DNA from: Sphingomonas mucosissima
GTDB lineage: Bacteria > Pseudomonadota > Alphaproteobacteria > Sphingomonadales > Sphingomonadaceae
Length of the DNA stretch: 64,000 nucleotides
NCBI RefSeq assembly: GCF_002197665.1
Contig: NZ_NBBJ01000001.1
Location: forward strand, 496,001-560,000
Reading direction: 5' to 3'
The notes under the pieces were generated by a model. It was not told the DNA's origin. It worked only from the letters and a program-made list of their open reading frames with translations, and searched no databases. Positions 37,083 to 46,528 of the stretch are shown piece after piece (positions within the stretch are counted from its first letter, which is position 1; every line of letters starts with the position of its first letter). The position numbers and the translations under genes are program-made.

Positions 37083-38974
37083 TGTGCGGTTTGGCAGGCC
37101 TTTATTATCCAGAGACACCCAAGCCGGTCGATCCCGCCCGCATTCGCGCGATGACGGAAGCGATGGCGGTGCGCGGGCCGGACGGGGAGGGGGTCTGGAC
37201 CGCGCCGGGCGTGGGGCTTGGGCATCGGCGGCTGTCGATCATCGACGTGGAAGGCTCCCCGCAGCCAATGCATGATGGCGAGGGCGCGCTGTCGGTGCTC
37301 TTCAACGGATGCATCTATAACTACAGGGAACTGCGGGCGGAACTCGGCGCGAAGGGCTGGGCCTTTCGCACGGGCGGGGATACCGAGGTGCTGCTCGCCG
37401 CTTGGGCGGCCTGGGGCCCAGCGATGCTGGATCGGCTGAACGGCATGTTCGCCTTCGTCATCCACGATGCGCGCGCGCAGCAGCTTTTCATGGCGCGTGA
37501 TCGGATGGGGGTGAAGCCACTGCATTACGCGCGGCTCGCAGACGGGGCGCTGGCTTTTTCGTCCGAGCTCAAGGGGTTGCTGGCGCATCCTCTGCTGCGG
37601 CGTGTGCCGGACATTCGTGCGGTCGAGGATTTCCTCGCCTTTGGCTATGTGCCCGACGATGCCTGCATCGTTGCCGGCGTCAGCAAGCTGCCGGCGGGCC
37701 ACTATCTCCTGGTCCAGCGTGGCAAGCCGGTGCCCGCGCCGGTGCAATGGTGGGACGTGTCGTTCGCCGACCGGGCAAAAGGCTCAACCAAGGCACTGGA
37801 AGAAGAGCTGATCGCGCATATGCGCGAGGGGGTACGATCGCGCCTTGTTGCGGACGTGCCGCTTGGCGCCTTCCTGTCGGGTGGGGTGGATAGCTCGGCC
37901 GTCGTCGCGCTGATGGCGGAGGCGAGCCCGCAGGCCGTGCGCACCTGCACCATCGGATTTGCCGAAGCGGGTCATGACGAAAGGGCCTTTGCCGCAACGG
38001 TCGCGGAGCGTTTCCGGACGGACCACGACACGCGGGTGGTCAGTTCGGAAAATTTCGGCCTGATCGATCGCCTCGTCGCCGCCTTTGACGAACCCTTTGC
38101 CGATGCGTCGGCGCTCGCCACCTATCAGGTCTGTGCGCTGGCCCGCGAAAAGGTGACGGTGGCGCTGTCCGGCGACGGCGCGGACGAGATCATGGCGGGA
38201 TATCGTCGCTATCGCTTCCAGGCGGCGGAAGAGCGAGTGCGGGCGTTGCTGCCGCCGCAGTTTCGCAGCCAGGTGTTCGGTACGCTCGGTCGGCTGTACC
38301 CCAAGGCCGATTGGGCGCCGCGTCCGCTGCGGGCGAAGACGACGTTGCTGGCGCTCGCCGATGAAGGGGCAGAGGCCTATGCACGTGCGGTTGGCGTAAC
38401 GACGCCGGCGATCCGCGCGCGGCTCTTCAACGATGCGGCGCGCCGGGCGCTGAACGGCCACCGCGCCGAGGATCGCTACATCGCCGCGATGCGCGATGCG
38501 CCGGCGCGCGACCCCATCGATCGCGCGCAATATGCCGACATGAAGATCTGGCTGCCCGGCGACATTCTGGCGAAAACCGACCGGACCAGCATGGCGGTAA
38601 GCCTGGAAGCGCGCGAGCCGCTGCTCGACCATCGGCTCGTAACCTTCGCCGCGCGGCTGCCGGCATCGATGCGGCTGCGGCATGGGGAAGGCAAATGGCT
38701 GATGAAAAAGGCCATGGAACGCTATCTGCCGCGTGAGGTCCTGTATCGGCCCAAGATGGGCTTTGTCACGCCGGTGAGCGACTGGTTTCGCGGTGCGCTG
38801 GCAGGTGAGGCAGCGGCGCTGTCACGATCGCGCGTGCTGGCCGACACCGGCTGGTTCGACATGGAGGCGCTGCGCTCAATCGCAGAGGCGCATCGTGCGG
38901 GCCGCGAGGAGCATGGCCGGACGCTGTGGCAGTTCGTGATGCTGGAGCGGAGCCTGAAGCGGCTGTTCGCGTGA
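37082..38974 (+). CDS. Asparagine-synthase-like amidotransferase, XrtA locus
   Basis: 630 residues. Cys2 is exposed as the N-terminal nucleophile (MCGLAGLY) of the glutaminase domain (to about 190), followed by the ATP-PPi loop LSGGVDSSAV (265-274) of the synthetase domain. The TIGR03108-type members of PEP-CTERM loci probably amidate a sugar acid or aminated precursor of the polysaccharide rather than making asparagine. The ATG overlaps the xrtA stop (TGATG). It is the last gene of the operon. Confidence 0.93.
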   Translation: MCGLAGLYYPETPKPVDPARIRAMTEAMAVRGPDGEGVWTAPGVGLGHRRLSIIDVEGSPQPMHDGEGALSVLFNGCIYNYRELRAELGAKGWAFRTGGDTEVLLAAWAAWGPAMLDRLNGMFAFVIHDARAQQLFMARDRMGVKPLHYARLADGALAFSSELKGLLAHPLLRRVPDIRAVEDFLAFGYVPDDACIVAGVSKLPAGHYLLVQRGKPVPAPVQWWDVSFADRAKGSTKALEEELIAHMREGVRSRLVADVPLGAFLSGGVDSSAVVALMAEASPQAVRTCTIGFAEAGHDERAFAATVAERFRTDHDTRVVSSENFGLIDRLVAAFDEPFADASALATYQVCALAREKVTVALSGDGADEIMAGYRRYRFQAAEERVRALLPPQFRSQVFGTLGRLYPKADWAPRPLRAKTTLLALADEGAEAYARAVGVTTPAIRARLFNDAARRALNGHRAEDRYIAAMRDAPARDPIDRAQYADMKIWLPGDILAKTDRTSMAVSLEAREPLLDHRLVTFAARLPASMRLRHGEGKWLMKKAMERYLPREVLYRPKMGFVTPVSDWFRGALAGEAAALSRSRVLADTGWFDMEALRSIAEAHRAGREEHGRTLWQFVMLERSLKRLFA

Positions 38975-39173
38975 TGCGCGCTGACCGTTGAGGTCCCTCG
39001 ACAGTCTTGCACCAACGGGACCTGTCCAGGCCGTCCGGGTTGAAATTAAGGCACGCTTGATCGAGCAGCGCGGAGGGTCACCGATATCACCGGCGTAGGT
39101 GCGTGCGCTGCGGACCGGATGCCTCAAAGCGCGATGGATCCGGGGCCGGCGCGCTTGGAAGATCGAACGCGCA

Positions 39174-39425
39174 CTATCGCCGCATCGGGATCGCCGCAGC
39201 CGAATCGGTGACGAAAAGCTGCATGACAAAGAGGATGAGGCCGGATTGATCGGTCACGTCCACGCGCCAGTCTTTGTCCTCCCAAATCTTTCCGGCATGG
39301 TCTCGCAGCAACTCTCCGACGAACCGGGCGACCTCAATCCGCAGGTCGGTTTGATTCTCTCTATCTATGTCCAAAGTTTCCCAGACACGATCGTGAGTGC
39401 GAAGTTCGATGTGATAGCTAGGCAT
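39174..39425 (-). CDS. DUF6894-like small protein
   Basis: 83 residues: MPSYHIELRTHDRVWE at the start, LRIEVARFVGELLRDHAGKIWEDKDW in the middle and VDVTDQSGLILFVMQLFV at the end follow the pattern of short alphaproteobacterial proteins grouped as DUF6894 (function unknown). It faces away from the Crp/Fnr gene across an AT-richer gap of 224 bp. The 199 bp between it and the XrtA operon hold nothing I can identify. Confidence 0.75.
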   Translation of the reverse strand: MPSYHIELRTHDRVWETLDIDRENQTDLRIEVARFVGELLRDHAGKIWEDKDWRVDVTDQSGLILFVMQLFVTDSAAAIPMRR

Positions 39426-39649
39426 TGGAAACTCCGTACATCCGGGCGTGTATCGTCACGATAGAGCTCCGCCCGCTTACCAGTTCTCGGCGCCGACCGA
39501 TCCAGAAAGTTTATTTGCTGAAAAGAAGTTTGCGATTAGCTATTTCCACATTCCAACGTTATATAGAACTTATCGCCGATTATACGCTAGCAGGCTTTGG
39601 TGGCTGAGAGATGATGTGTGCTCCCGCTTGCAAATACCGGGTGGCATCT
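39426..39649. other. AT-richer divergent intergenic region
   Basis: The 180 bases from 39481 are about 46% GC against about 66% for the window. It should hold the promoters of the DUF6894 and Crp/Fnr genes. TATATA at 39560-39565 and TATACG at 39581-39586 could be -10 elements, but I cannot pair either with a -35 at normal spacing. Confidence 0.5.
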
Positions 39650-40417
39650 ATGTTTCAGAGACAATTCAATCTTCATCCCTTTCTCGAACGGCTCACAAGC
39701 CGGTCGCGTTTGAGCGAGGGCGAAAAACAGGCAATTCTTGATCTTCCTGCCCATGCTTCGCAGGTGGCACCAAACATCGATTTCGTTCGGCTTGATCACA
39801 CAACCGACCATGCTTGTATCGTTGTGCAAGGGCTGGTTGGCCGTTTCGAACAGACGTTCGATGGCAATCGTCAGATCACTGCCTTGCACCTGCCGGGGGA
39901 TGCAGCGGATCTTCATTCGGTCGTCCAGCCCAAGGCGCGATCTGCGCTTCACACGCTGACAACCACAACGATCCTCAGGGTTCCTCATGCGGCACTGCGA
40001 TCAGTGGCTGCCAACCACCCAGCAGTTGCTGAGGCATTCTGGCGCGATTGCGTCATTGACGCAGCCATTCTGTCGCAGTGGGTCGTGAATGTCGGCAGGC
40101 GTGACGCAAGGGGCCGCGTTGCGCACCTGGTTTGTGAAATGGCCGTCCGCTACAAGGCCGTCCGCCCCGAGCAGGAGTTCTTTTTCGATTTCCCGGTCAC
40201 GCAAGCACAGATCGGCGACATGATGGGGCTCACCCCGGTCCACATCAACAGAGTGCTGAAGGCGCTGCGCGAGGAGGAGCTGCTCACGCTCAGCAAGTCG
40301 AGGGTGCATGTGATGAACTGGACCGGCCTGAAATACGCGGGCGAGTTCACGGCCGAATATTTGCAGGCCGACACCGGGCCCGAAGAGAGCCTCAGGCTTG
40401 TGGCCCCCCATCGTTGA
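39650..40417 (+). CDS. Crp/Fnr-family transcriptional regulator
   Basis: 255 residues. An N-terminal cyclic-nucleotide-binding-like barrel (about 25-140) and a C-terminal winged helix with TQAQIGDMMGLTPVHINRVLKALREE as the helix-turn-helix. No N-terminal Cys cluster for an Fe-S centre, so it is not a classical Fnr. ATG 39650 was chosen; ATG 39611 is in frame. The first part of the gene is about 53% GC, lower than neighbours. Its targets cannot be read from the sequence; position next to the XrtA locus makes a link possible. Confidence 0.88.
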   Translation: MFQRQFNLHPFLERLTSRSRLSEGEKQAILDLPAHASQVAPNIDFVRLDHTTDHACIVVQGLVGRFEQTFDGNRQITALHLPGDAADLHSVVQPKARSALHTLTTTTILRVPHAALRSVAANHPAVAEAFWRDCVIDAAILSQWVVNVGRRDARGRVAHLVCEMAVRYKAVRPEQEFFFDFPVTQAQIGDMMGLTPVHINRVLKALREEELLTLSKSRVHVMNWTGLKYAGEFTAEYLQADTGPEESLRLVAPHR

Positions 40418-40498
40418 ACGTCTGCTTCAGAAATGGTCGGGCGGATCGGCACCGCGAGGGCGCTCCCCGTTGCCGATTCTTTCAGGTCAGGGCGCACG

Positions 40499-42241
40499 TC
40501 ACTGCATGGGTGCCTTGACTTGTTTTGCCTGCCACGCCTGAAATTGTTCAACTGCAATGGAGCGACGCAAAACGCGCGCCATTGGGTCAATCACGACATG
40601 CGCGCCCGCTGGCACTGCGACTTCGCCGCGCCCTCCATTCATGGCGATCCGCTCGAGCCGCTCGCCCACCTTCACTTCGATGGGCATCGGGAACGGGCCG
40701 CCGGCGCGCCATTCCAGTGTTAGCCGATTGCCGTCGCGCGTCTCCACCAGTTCGGGCAGGGCTGCGCGGCGTAGATAGGCGTTGAAGAACCAGCCGAGGT
40801 CCTGGCCGGACTCTTCCTTAACCAGCGCCTCAAATTCACGGGTGGAGGCGTAGCGCGGCGCAAAGTTGCCGGGCTTGGGATCGGGGCGACCGTAGACGAG
40901 GCGGCGGGTCGCGGCGAAGAAGGCGCGGTCGCCGATCAGCCAGCGCAAGGTGTGAAGCGTCCAGGCGCCTTTGAAGTAGATGTCGGTGCCCGCACCGCCG
41001 TTGGATGGCTCGTACACTTCCTCTTCGGTCAGCAGCTTGTCGCGGACGACCGGGGCGGCGTTGGCGATGCGGTTGCGCTGAGTTTCGAGCATCACGAGGT
41101 AGCGCGCGTCACCCTCGCGCCACTGGCCGTAGAGCGGCTGCATGTACTGCGCGAAGCCTTCGTGCAGCCAGTAATCGTCCCAATTGGCCGCGGTCATCTG
41201 ATTGGCGAACCATTCGTGGCTGAATTCGTGCTGGAAGAGCCAGTCGAAACCCTCGGGTGCCTTGGCGTAATTGTTGCCGTACGCGTTGATGGTCTGGTGC
41301 TCCATGCCCATGTGCGGCGTCTCGACGACGCCGAGCTTCTCGTCGGCAAAGGGGTAGGGGCCGATCACCTGCTCGAAGAAGTCGAGCGTTGGCGCGAACT
41401 CGGCGAAGAGCGCGCGCGCCTGCGCTGCCTTGCCGGGCAGATGCCAGTAATGCAGCGGGATCGTGTTGCCGAAGCGGCTCTGGTAGGTGCCGGTAATCTC
41501 CTCGAACGGGCCGACCGCCAGCGCGATGGCATAGGTGTTGGGCTGGCGCGCCTGCCAGTTCCACCGCGTGCGGCCATCCGGAAACGTTTCCACGCCCAAG
41601 AGCCGGCCGTTGGCCGGCGCCTTCAACCCCGACGGGACGATGATGTGGAGATCAACGCGCTTCGGCTCCCCGGTGGGAAAGTCGAGGCAGGGCCATAATA
41701 GATCGCAGCCATAGCCCTCCGTCGTGCTGGCCACCCACGGCTGGCCTGCCGGCGTGGAGGACCACACCATGCCATCGGCCCATGGCGCATTGACGGCGAC
41801 ATGCGGAGTACCGGCATAATCGATGCGGGCGCTGACCTTGTCACCCGCGGCGAGTGGGCGGGGGAGGGCGATGACCAGCTGCCCTTCCGGATTGGACCAC
41901 GCCCGCTTCGGCAGGCGCTGCCCGTCGATCGCAATCGCCGACACGGGCAGGTTCCGATCGAGATCGATCACCAGCCGGGCGAGCGGCGCCTTGGCGGTGA
42001 ACGACAGAACGGCCGAACCCTCGATCCGCCGCTGCTTTGGGCGCACCTCGATCGACAGGTCGGCGTGATCAAAGACGAGCGCGGTCTGCTCGGGCGGGCG
42101 GGGGCCGCCCGAAATTTGCGTTTGCCTGGTGAGCGGCGGTTCGCCCTTCTGAGGCAATGCCTGCGAACCGGCCGCTGATGCCGTGGTGAGAAGCGAGACG
42201 GTGAGGAGCAGGGCGGCGCGCCACGGGAAAGAAGAGATCAT
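40499..42241 (-). CDS. Exported M1-family metallopeptidase
   Basis: 580 residues with a signal peptide ending near ASAAGSQA. The zinc site is complete: His338-Glu339-His342 in HEFSHEWFA and Glu361 in LHEGFAQ. The substrate-binding loop reads MGMEH where classical M1 aminopeptidases have GAMEN. It lacks the large C-terminal helical domain of PepN. It should cleave peptides in the periplasm. It is divergent from lon, 135 bp apart. Confidence 0.93.
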   Translation of the reverse strand: MISSFPWRAALLLTVSLLTTASAAGSQALPQKGEPPLTRQTQISGGPRPPEQTALVFDHADLSIEVRPKQRRIEGSAVLSFTAKAPLARLVIDLDRNLPVSAIAIDGQRLPKRAWSNPEGQLVIALPRPLAAGDKVSARIDYAGTPHVAVNAPWADGMVWSSTPAGQPWVASTTEGYGCDLLWPCLDFPTGEPKRVDLHIIVPSGLKAPANGRLLGVETFPDGRTRWNWQARQPNTYAIALAVGPFEEITGTYQSRFGNTIPLHYWHLPGKAAQARALFAEFAPTLDFFEQVIGPYPFADEKLGVVETPHMGMEHQTINAYGNNYAKAPEGFDWLFQHEFSHEWFANQMTAANWDDYWLHEGFAQYMQPLYGQWREGDARYLVMLETQRNRIANAAPVVRDKLLTEEEVYEPSNGGAGTDIYFKGAWTLHTLRWLIGDRAFFAATRRLVYGRPDPKPGNFAPRYASTREFEALVKEESGQDLGWFFNAYLRRAALPELVETRDGNRLTLEWRAGGPFPMPIEVKVGERLERIAMNGGRGEVAVPAGAHVVIDPMARVLRRSIAVEQFQAWQAKQVKAPMQ

Positions 42242-42306
42242 GCAGCGCTAGAATGCGGCCAACCCACGGTTTGCTCCCCTTCGAGCGCCCCGATCATCGC
42301 ACGACG

Positions 42307-42334
42307 ATTGATGGAAACCGCGCGCACCCCATAT
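42307..42334 (+). promoter_or_regulatory. Possible sigma-32 (heat-shock) promoter of lon
   Basis: ATTGATG at 42307-42313, a 13-bp spacer, then CCCCATAT at 42327-42334. The -10 fits the sigma-32 consensus CCCCATNT well; the -35 matches CTTGAAA only in TTGA plus flanks. It lies 43 bp before the lon ATG, and lon is a classic heat-shock gene. Confidence 0.5.
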
Positions 42335-42376
42335 GAATGAGGTAAGCCGCCTGTTCGAAGCGGCACCGGAGTGTTC

Positions 42377-44773
42377 ATGACCCAGACCTTCCCCGTTCTT
42401 CCGCTGCGCGACATTGTGGTGTTTCCGCACATGATCGTGCCGCTGTTCGTCGGCCGCGACAAGTCCGTGGCGGCACTTGAGGCAGCCATGGCTGCGGACA
42501 AGGAGATTTTCCTCGTTGCTCAGCTGGATCCGGCTGAAGATGATCCCAAGGCGGACGATCTGTACGACATTGGCGTGACTGCCACCGTCCTGCAGCTGCT
42601 GAAGCTGCCCGATGGCACCGTGCGCGTGCTGGTGGAAGGCAAGCAGCGCGGGCGGCTTGGCGGGCTGACCGACGCGGACAATTACATGACCACCGAAGTG
42701 ACTCCGATCGAGGAAGTCGCGGCGGAGGGCACCGAGATCTCCGCGCTGATGCGGTCGGTGATCGATCAGTTCGAGAATTATGCGAAGCTCAACCGCAAGC
42801 TGCCGGCCGAAACCGCATCGCAGCTTGGCGAGATCGAGGACGCATCGCGCCTCGCCGATGCGGTCGCCGGCAACATCTCGATCAAGGTCGCCGACAAGCA
42901 ATCTTTGCTGATCGAGATTGATCCCGCGCGCCGGCTGGAGATGGTGTTCGCCTTCATGGAAGGCGAGCTCGGCGTCCTGCAGGTCGAGAAGAAGATCAAG
43001 AGTCGCGTCAAGCGCCAGATGGAGAAGACGCAGCGCGAATATTACCTCAACGAGCAGCTGAAGGCGATTCAGCGTGAGCTCGGCAACGAGGGCGAGGAAG
43101 GCGAGGGCGACGAAGTCGCCGAGCTGACCCAGAAGATCGCGACGCTGAAGCTTTCCAAGGAAGCGCGCACCAAGGCGACCGCGGAGCTCAAGAAGCTGAA
43201 GACCATGGCGCCGATGAGCGCCGAGGCGACCGTCGTGCGCAATTACCTCGACGTGCTGCTCGGCCTGCCATGGGGCAAGCGCTCCAAGCTGAAGAAGGAC
43301 ATCGCCGCCGCGCAGGCGATCCTCGACGAGGATCATTATGCGCTGGAGAAGGTGAAGGACCGGATCGTCGAGTATCTCGCGGTCCAAGCGCGCACCAACA
43401 AGCTGAAGGGGCCGATCCTGTGCCTCGTCGGCCCGCCGGGCGTGGGCAAGACCAGCCTCGGCAAGTCGATCGCTAAGGCGACCGGTCGCGAGTTCATCCG
43501 CCAGTCGCTGGGCGGCGTGCGCGACGAGGCCGAGATCCGTGGCCACCGCCGTACGTACATCGGCTCGCTGCCGGGCAAGATCGTGACGAACCTGCGCAAG
43601 GCGGGGGCGGCCAACCCGCTGTTCCTGCTCGACGAGATCGACAAGCTGGGCCAGGATTTCCGGGGCGATCCGGCGTCGGCGCTGCTCGAGGTGCTGGATC
43701 CGGAGCAGAACAGCAAGTTCAACGATCACTATCTCGAGATCGACATCGATCTCAGCGATGTGATGTTCGTCTGCACCGCGAACACGCTGAACCTGCCGCA
43801 GCCGCTGCTCGACCGCATGGAGATCATTCGTCTTGAGGGCTACACCGAGGACGAGAAGGTCGAGATTGCCGAGCGCCACCTGATCGCCAAGCAGATCGAG
43901 GCGCATGGCCTGAAGGACGGCGAGTTCACGCTGACGCAGGAGGGCCTGCGCGCGCTGATCCAGCGCTACACCCGCGAAGCGGGCGTGCGCACGCTGGAGC
44001 GCGAGATCGCCAAGCTCGCCCGCAAGGCGCTGCGCCAAATCCTGGAGAACAAGGTGGCCAGCGTGACGATCACGCCGGAGAACCTTCATGAGTTCGCGGG
44101 CGTCCAGAAGTATCGCCATGGCCTTTCCGAGGAAGAGAACCAGATCGGCGCCGTCACCGGCCTCGCCTGGACCGAGGTTGGCGGCGAGCTGCTGACGATC
44201 GAGAGCGTGACGGTGCCCGGCAAGGGCGCGATCAAGCTGACAGGCAAGCTGGGCGACGTGATGAAGGAATCGGCGGAAACGGCGATGAGCTTCATCAAGG
44301 CGCGTGCGCCATCCTACGGGATCAAGCCGAGCCTGTTCCACCGGAAGGACATCCACGTCCACTTGCCGGAAGGCGCTGTGCCGAAGGACGGCCCGTCGGC
44401 CGGCATCGGCCTCGTCACCTGCATCGTCTCGACCCTGACCGGCGTGCCGGTGAAGCGCGAGATCGCGATGACTGGCGAAGTGACGCTGCGTGGCCGTGTG
44501 CTGCCGATCGGTGGCCTGAAGGAAAAGCTGCTCGCGGCGCTGCGCGGCGGCATCACCACGGTGCTGATCCCGCAGGAGAATGAAAAGGACCTCGCGGACA
44601 TCCCGCAGAACATCAAGGATGGCCTTAAGATCATCCCCGTGACGCATGTCGACGAGGTGCTTCGCCTGGCGCTGACCGAGCCGCTGGAGGCGATCGACTG
44701 GACGGATGCGGACGAGCTGGCGGCGCAGCCACCGGCGCCGATCGCACCGGCCGGGGGCGAACTTCACCACTAA
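42377..44773 (+). CDS. lon: ATP-dependent protease Lon
   Basis: 798 residues; degrades damaged and regulatory proteins. N-terminal substrate domain ([19 protein letters not shown]), a coiled-coil linker, AAA+ module with Walker [10 protein letters not shown] (352-360), and the protease domain with Ser674 (PKDGPSAG) and Lys717 (GGLKEK). ATG 42377 was chosen because GGAG lies five bases upstream; a GTG two codons earlier is in frame. A strong terminator follows, so it is probably monocistronic. Confidence 0.98.
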   Translation: MTQTFPVLPLRDIVVFPHMIVPLFVGRDKSVAALEAAMAADKEIFLVAQLDPAEDDPKADDLYDIGVTATVLQLLKLPDGTVRVLVEGKQRGRLGGLTDADNYMTTEVTPIEEVAAEGTEISALMRSVIDQFENYAKLNRKLPAETASQLGEIEDASRLADAVAGNISIKVADKQSLLIEIDPARRLEMVFAFMEGELGVLQVEKKIKSRVKRQMEKTQREYYLNEQLKAIQRELGNEGEEGEGDEVAELTQKIATLKLSKEARTKATAELKKLKTMAPMSAEATVVRNYLDVLLGLPWGKRSKLKKDIAAAQAILDEDHYALEKVKDRIVEYLAVQARTNKLKGPILCLVGPPGVGKTSLGKSIAKATGREFIRQSLGGVRDEAEIRGHRRTYIGSLPGKIVTNLRKAGAANPLFLLDEIDKLGQDFRGDPASALLEVLDPEQNSKFNDHYLEIDIDLSDVMFVCTANTLNLPQPLLDRMEIIRLEGYTEDEKVEIAERHLIAKQIEAHGLKDGEFTLTQEGLRALIQRYTREAGVRTLEREIAKLARKALRQILENKVASVTITPENLHEFAGVQKYRHGLSEEENQIGAVTGLAWTEVGGELLTIESVTVPGKGAIKLTGKLGDVMKESAETAMSFIKARAPSYGIKPSLFHRKDIHVHLPEGAVPKDGPSAGIGLVTCIVSTLTGVPVKREIAMTGEVTLRGRVLPIGGLKEKLLAALRGGITTVLIPQENEKDLADIPQNIKDGLKIIPVTHVDEVLRLALTEPLEAIDWTDADELAAQPPAPIAPAGGELHH

Positions 44774-44798
44774 ACCTGCGACTTCGTAGGAAAACGGT

Positions 44799-44830
44799 AA
44801 CCACGGCGGTTCATCGCGACCGCCGTGGTT
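44799..44830 (+). terminator. Rho-independent terminator of lon
   Basis: AACCACGGCGGT (44799-44810), an 8-nt loop, ACCGCCGTGGTT (44819-44830): a perfect 12-bp stem followed by TCGTTTG. It sits 26 bp after the lon stop codon. Confidence 0.8.
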
Positions 44831-44933
44831 TCGTTTGACACCGAACGGGCCAGCCGTCTTACTGGGAGAACCGGCCTTTCCGCGGCCGAATCCATTTTCT
44901 ACAATTTCCGCACAGCGTAACGGGGGTCGGTGC

Positions 44934-45206
44934 ATGAATAAGCAGGAGTTGATCGCGGCGGTTGCAAATGTGTCCGGGCTCGCAAAGAACGACGCCACGC
45001 GGGCCGTTGAAGCCGTGTTCGATACGATCAGCGCGCAATTGAAGAAGGGCGATGAAGTGCGCCTGGTTGGCTTCGGCACCTTTGCGGTGACCAAGCGCAA
45101 GGCATCCACCGGCCGCAATCCACGGACGGGTGAGCCGATGACGATCAAGGCATCCAGCCAGCCGAAGTTCAAGGCAGGCAAGGTGCTGAAGGATTCGCTC
45201 AACTGA
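44934..45206 (+). CDS. HU-family DNA-binding protein
   Basis: 90 residues; a histone-like nucleoid protein that bends DNA as a dimer. MNKQELIAAVA at the start, the VGFGTFAV turn and the DNA-binding arm GRNPRTGEPMTIKAS are textbook HU. The ATG at 44934 follows GGGGGT. It has its own transcription unit between the lon terminator and the tRNA gene. Adjacent lon-HU is a common order in proteobacteria. Confidence 0.97.
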   Translation: MNKQELIAAVANVSGLAKNDATRAVEAVFDTISAQLKKGDEVRLVGFGTFAVTKRKASTGRNPRTGEPMTIKASSQPKFKAGKVLKDSLN

Positions 45207-45217
45207 TCAGATCTGGC

Positions 45218-45249
45218 GGGCTGGGCCGATCGATCGGCTCACCCGTTTT
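45218..45249 (+). terminator. Possible terminator after HU
   Basis: GGG at 45218, CCGAT/ATCGG around 45226-45237 and CCC at 45242 form an interrupted stem, followed by GTTTT. It begins 12 bp after the HU stop codon. The stem has an internal loop, so confidence is moderate. Confidence 0.4.
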
Positions 45250-45302
45250 GGGGCTGGACAGGGGCGATCTTCCCCCCTAAAGGCCCGCTTCCGGTTTCAA
45301 CC

Positions 45303-45377
45303 GGGCGCGTAGCTCAGCGGTAGAGCACACCCTTCACACGGGTGGGGTCACAGGTTCAATCCCTGTCGCGCCCACCA
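45303..45377 (+). tRNA. tRNA-Val (anticodon CAC)
   Basis: 75 bases including an encoded CCA end. The acceptor stem GGGCGCG pairs with CGCGCCC; the D-arm (AGCTCAGCGGTAGAGC), anticodon arm CACCC-TTCACAC-GGGTG and T-arm CAGGTTCAATCCCTG are all regular. The anticodon CAC at 45335-45337 reads GUG, valine. A strong terminator follows 6 bases later. Confidence 0.97.
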
Positions 45378-45382
45378 TATAC

Positions 45383-45418
45383 AAAGCCCCGCGGGTCTGA
45401 TGACCGGCGGGGCTTTTT
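45383..45418 (+). terminator. Rho-independent terminator after tRNA-Val
   Basis: AAAGCCCCGC and GCGGGGCTTT form the outer stem, GGTC/GACC the inner one, with a TGAT loop, followed by TTTT. It ends the tRNA transcript. Confidence 0.88.
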
Positions 45419-45805
45419 GGTTTTCGGGCTCGAGGTTCGAAGGCTGCAGCGGCCTGCTCGGATGTGCCTGCTGCGCTCAATGCGCGATTGAAGGACGGTT
45501 CCCTCTTTGCGGCGCCCGGCTGAGACCTTGGAAGCGATCGGCTGAAGCGGAGCTACTTGAGGGATCGCCGGACGTTCGGCCCGTGTCGAGGCGAGCTACT
45601 CCGTGGGCGTCGTGACCGACAGATGTGACTGAGGCGCCTTCAGAGGCTCGTCGTATCCACCTGAGCCGGGATCTGGCGTGCGAAAAATCTTCGGCTCGTG
45701 ATCAAGCGGTCGCGCTTACAGATCGTTCGCTCCCGGCATGCGCCCGGAGCGAGGCGTGGTCTCAAGGTGAGCGTGTCGCCAGGGACGCTCGCTCACACCT
45801 TTCGC
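45419..45805. other. 387-bp region without a recognisable gene
   Basis: Short open frames here have no family resemblance, no good ribosome-binding site and low-complexity translations. I see no RNA gene, repeat or integrase remnant. Being just downstream of a tRNA gene it would be a place to expect an integrated element, but no direct repeat of the tRNA 3' end is visible. Confidence 0.5.
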
Positions 45806-46420
45806 TCAGTCCTTCCAGCACCAGTAAAGCTGCGCCGGCGGGACGTTCCACCATTCCATGTCGTGGTCGATGCGCGCGAAATGCGGCGCCAGGAAGTCGC
45901 GGACCTTGGGGCTGAACTGATAGACCAGGAAGGCGCCGCCAGGACGAACCACGCGCTGCGTGGCGGCGGCGATTGCCGGGCCGACGCCGGGCGGCAGCGT
46001 CGAAAAGGGCAAGCCGGACAGCACGAAATCGGCCGATTGATGCCCGCGCTCGGCAACGATCGATTCGACCTCGGACGCGGAGCCATGCACCGCCTCGAAG
46101 CGGGAATCGGAAATCGTGTGGTTGAGATAGCGGATGAAATCCGCATTGGTGTCGATCGCGATCAGCGCCGCATCGGGCGCCATCCGCTCCAGGATCGGTC
46201 GGCAGAAGGTGCCAACGCCCGGGCCATATTCCACGAAGAGCTTGCAATTCGCCCAGTCGACGGGCGCCAGCATCTTGTCGATCAGCTTCGCCGACGATGG
46301 GATCACCGATCCGACCATCACCGGATGTTTCAGAAAGCCGGAAAAGAACATCTGCCACGGCTTGGGCACGCCATTGGCGCTGGTTTTCACGCGGCGCGCC
46401 GCACTGGTGGAGCTTGACAT
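45806..46420 (-). CDS. SAM-dependent methyltransferase (class I)
   Basis: 204 residues. Motif I is FVEYGPGVGTF, followed by the acidic LIAIDTNADFI, the motif IV region DFVLSGLPFST, and VVRPGGAFLVYQFS. The IPSS/GPGVG arrangement resembles small phospholipid N-methyltransferases (PmtA-like) and rRNA dimethylases; the FSTLPPGVG stretch favours the phosphatidylethanolamine-methylating group, but the substrate is not proven. It is divergent from the MFS gene. Confidence 0.85.
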   Translation of the reverse strand: MSSSTSAARRVKTSANGVPKPWQMFFSGFLKHPVMVGSVIPSSAKLIDKMLAPVDWANCKLFVEYGPGVGTFCRPILERMAPDAALIAIDTNADFIRYLNHTISDSRFEAVHGSASEVESIVAERGHQSADFVLSGLPFSTLPPGVGPAIAAATQRVVRPGGAFLVYQFSPKVRDFLAPHFARIDHDMEWWNVPPAQLYWCWKD

Positions 46421-46528
46421 GAAGGAACAACAACTCCCCGAGAGATCGTAACTATGCCGAACGCGGCACAAGCAGGAGAGTTGCCATAGCGGGGTTGCGC
46501 GCTGCTCCCAAGCGCCTAATCGAGCCAC

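Noticed and set aside
42248..45202. A 984-codon open frame on the minus strand opposite lon
   Set aside because: It is a high-GC shadow of lon and HU: its translation is rich in Arg/His/Leu/Asp repeats with no family motif, while the plus strand holds textbook Lon and HU.
45378..45805. Integrated element at the 3' end of tRNA-Val
   Set aside because: No integrase, no direct repeat of the tRNA end and no phage genes follow; the region only lacks genes.
46421..46528. EcfG-type promoter before the MFS gene
   Set aside because: GGAAC is present but the spacer to the next CGT is 18 bp and the -10 reads CGTA, so it misses the consensus.
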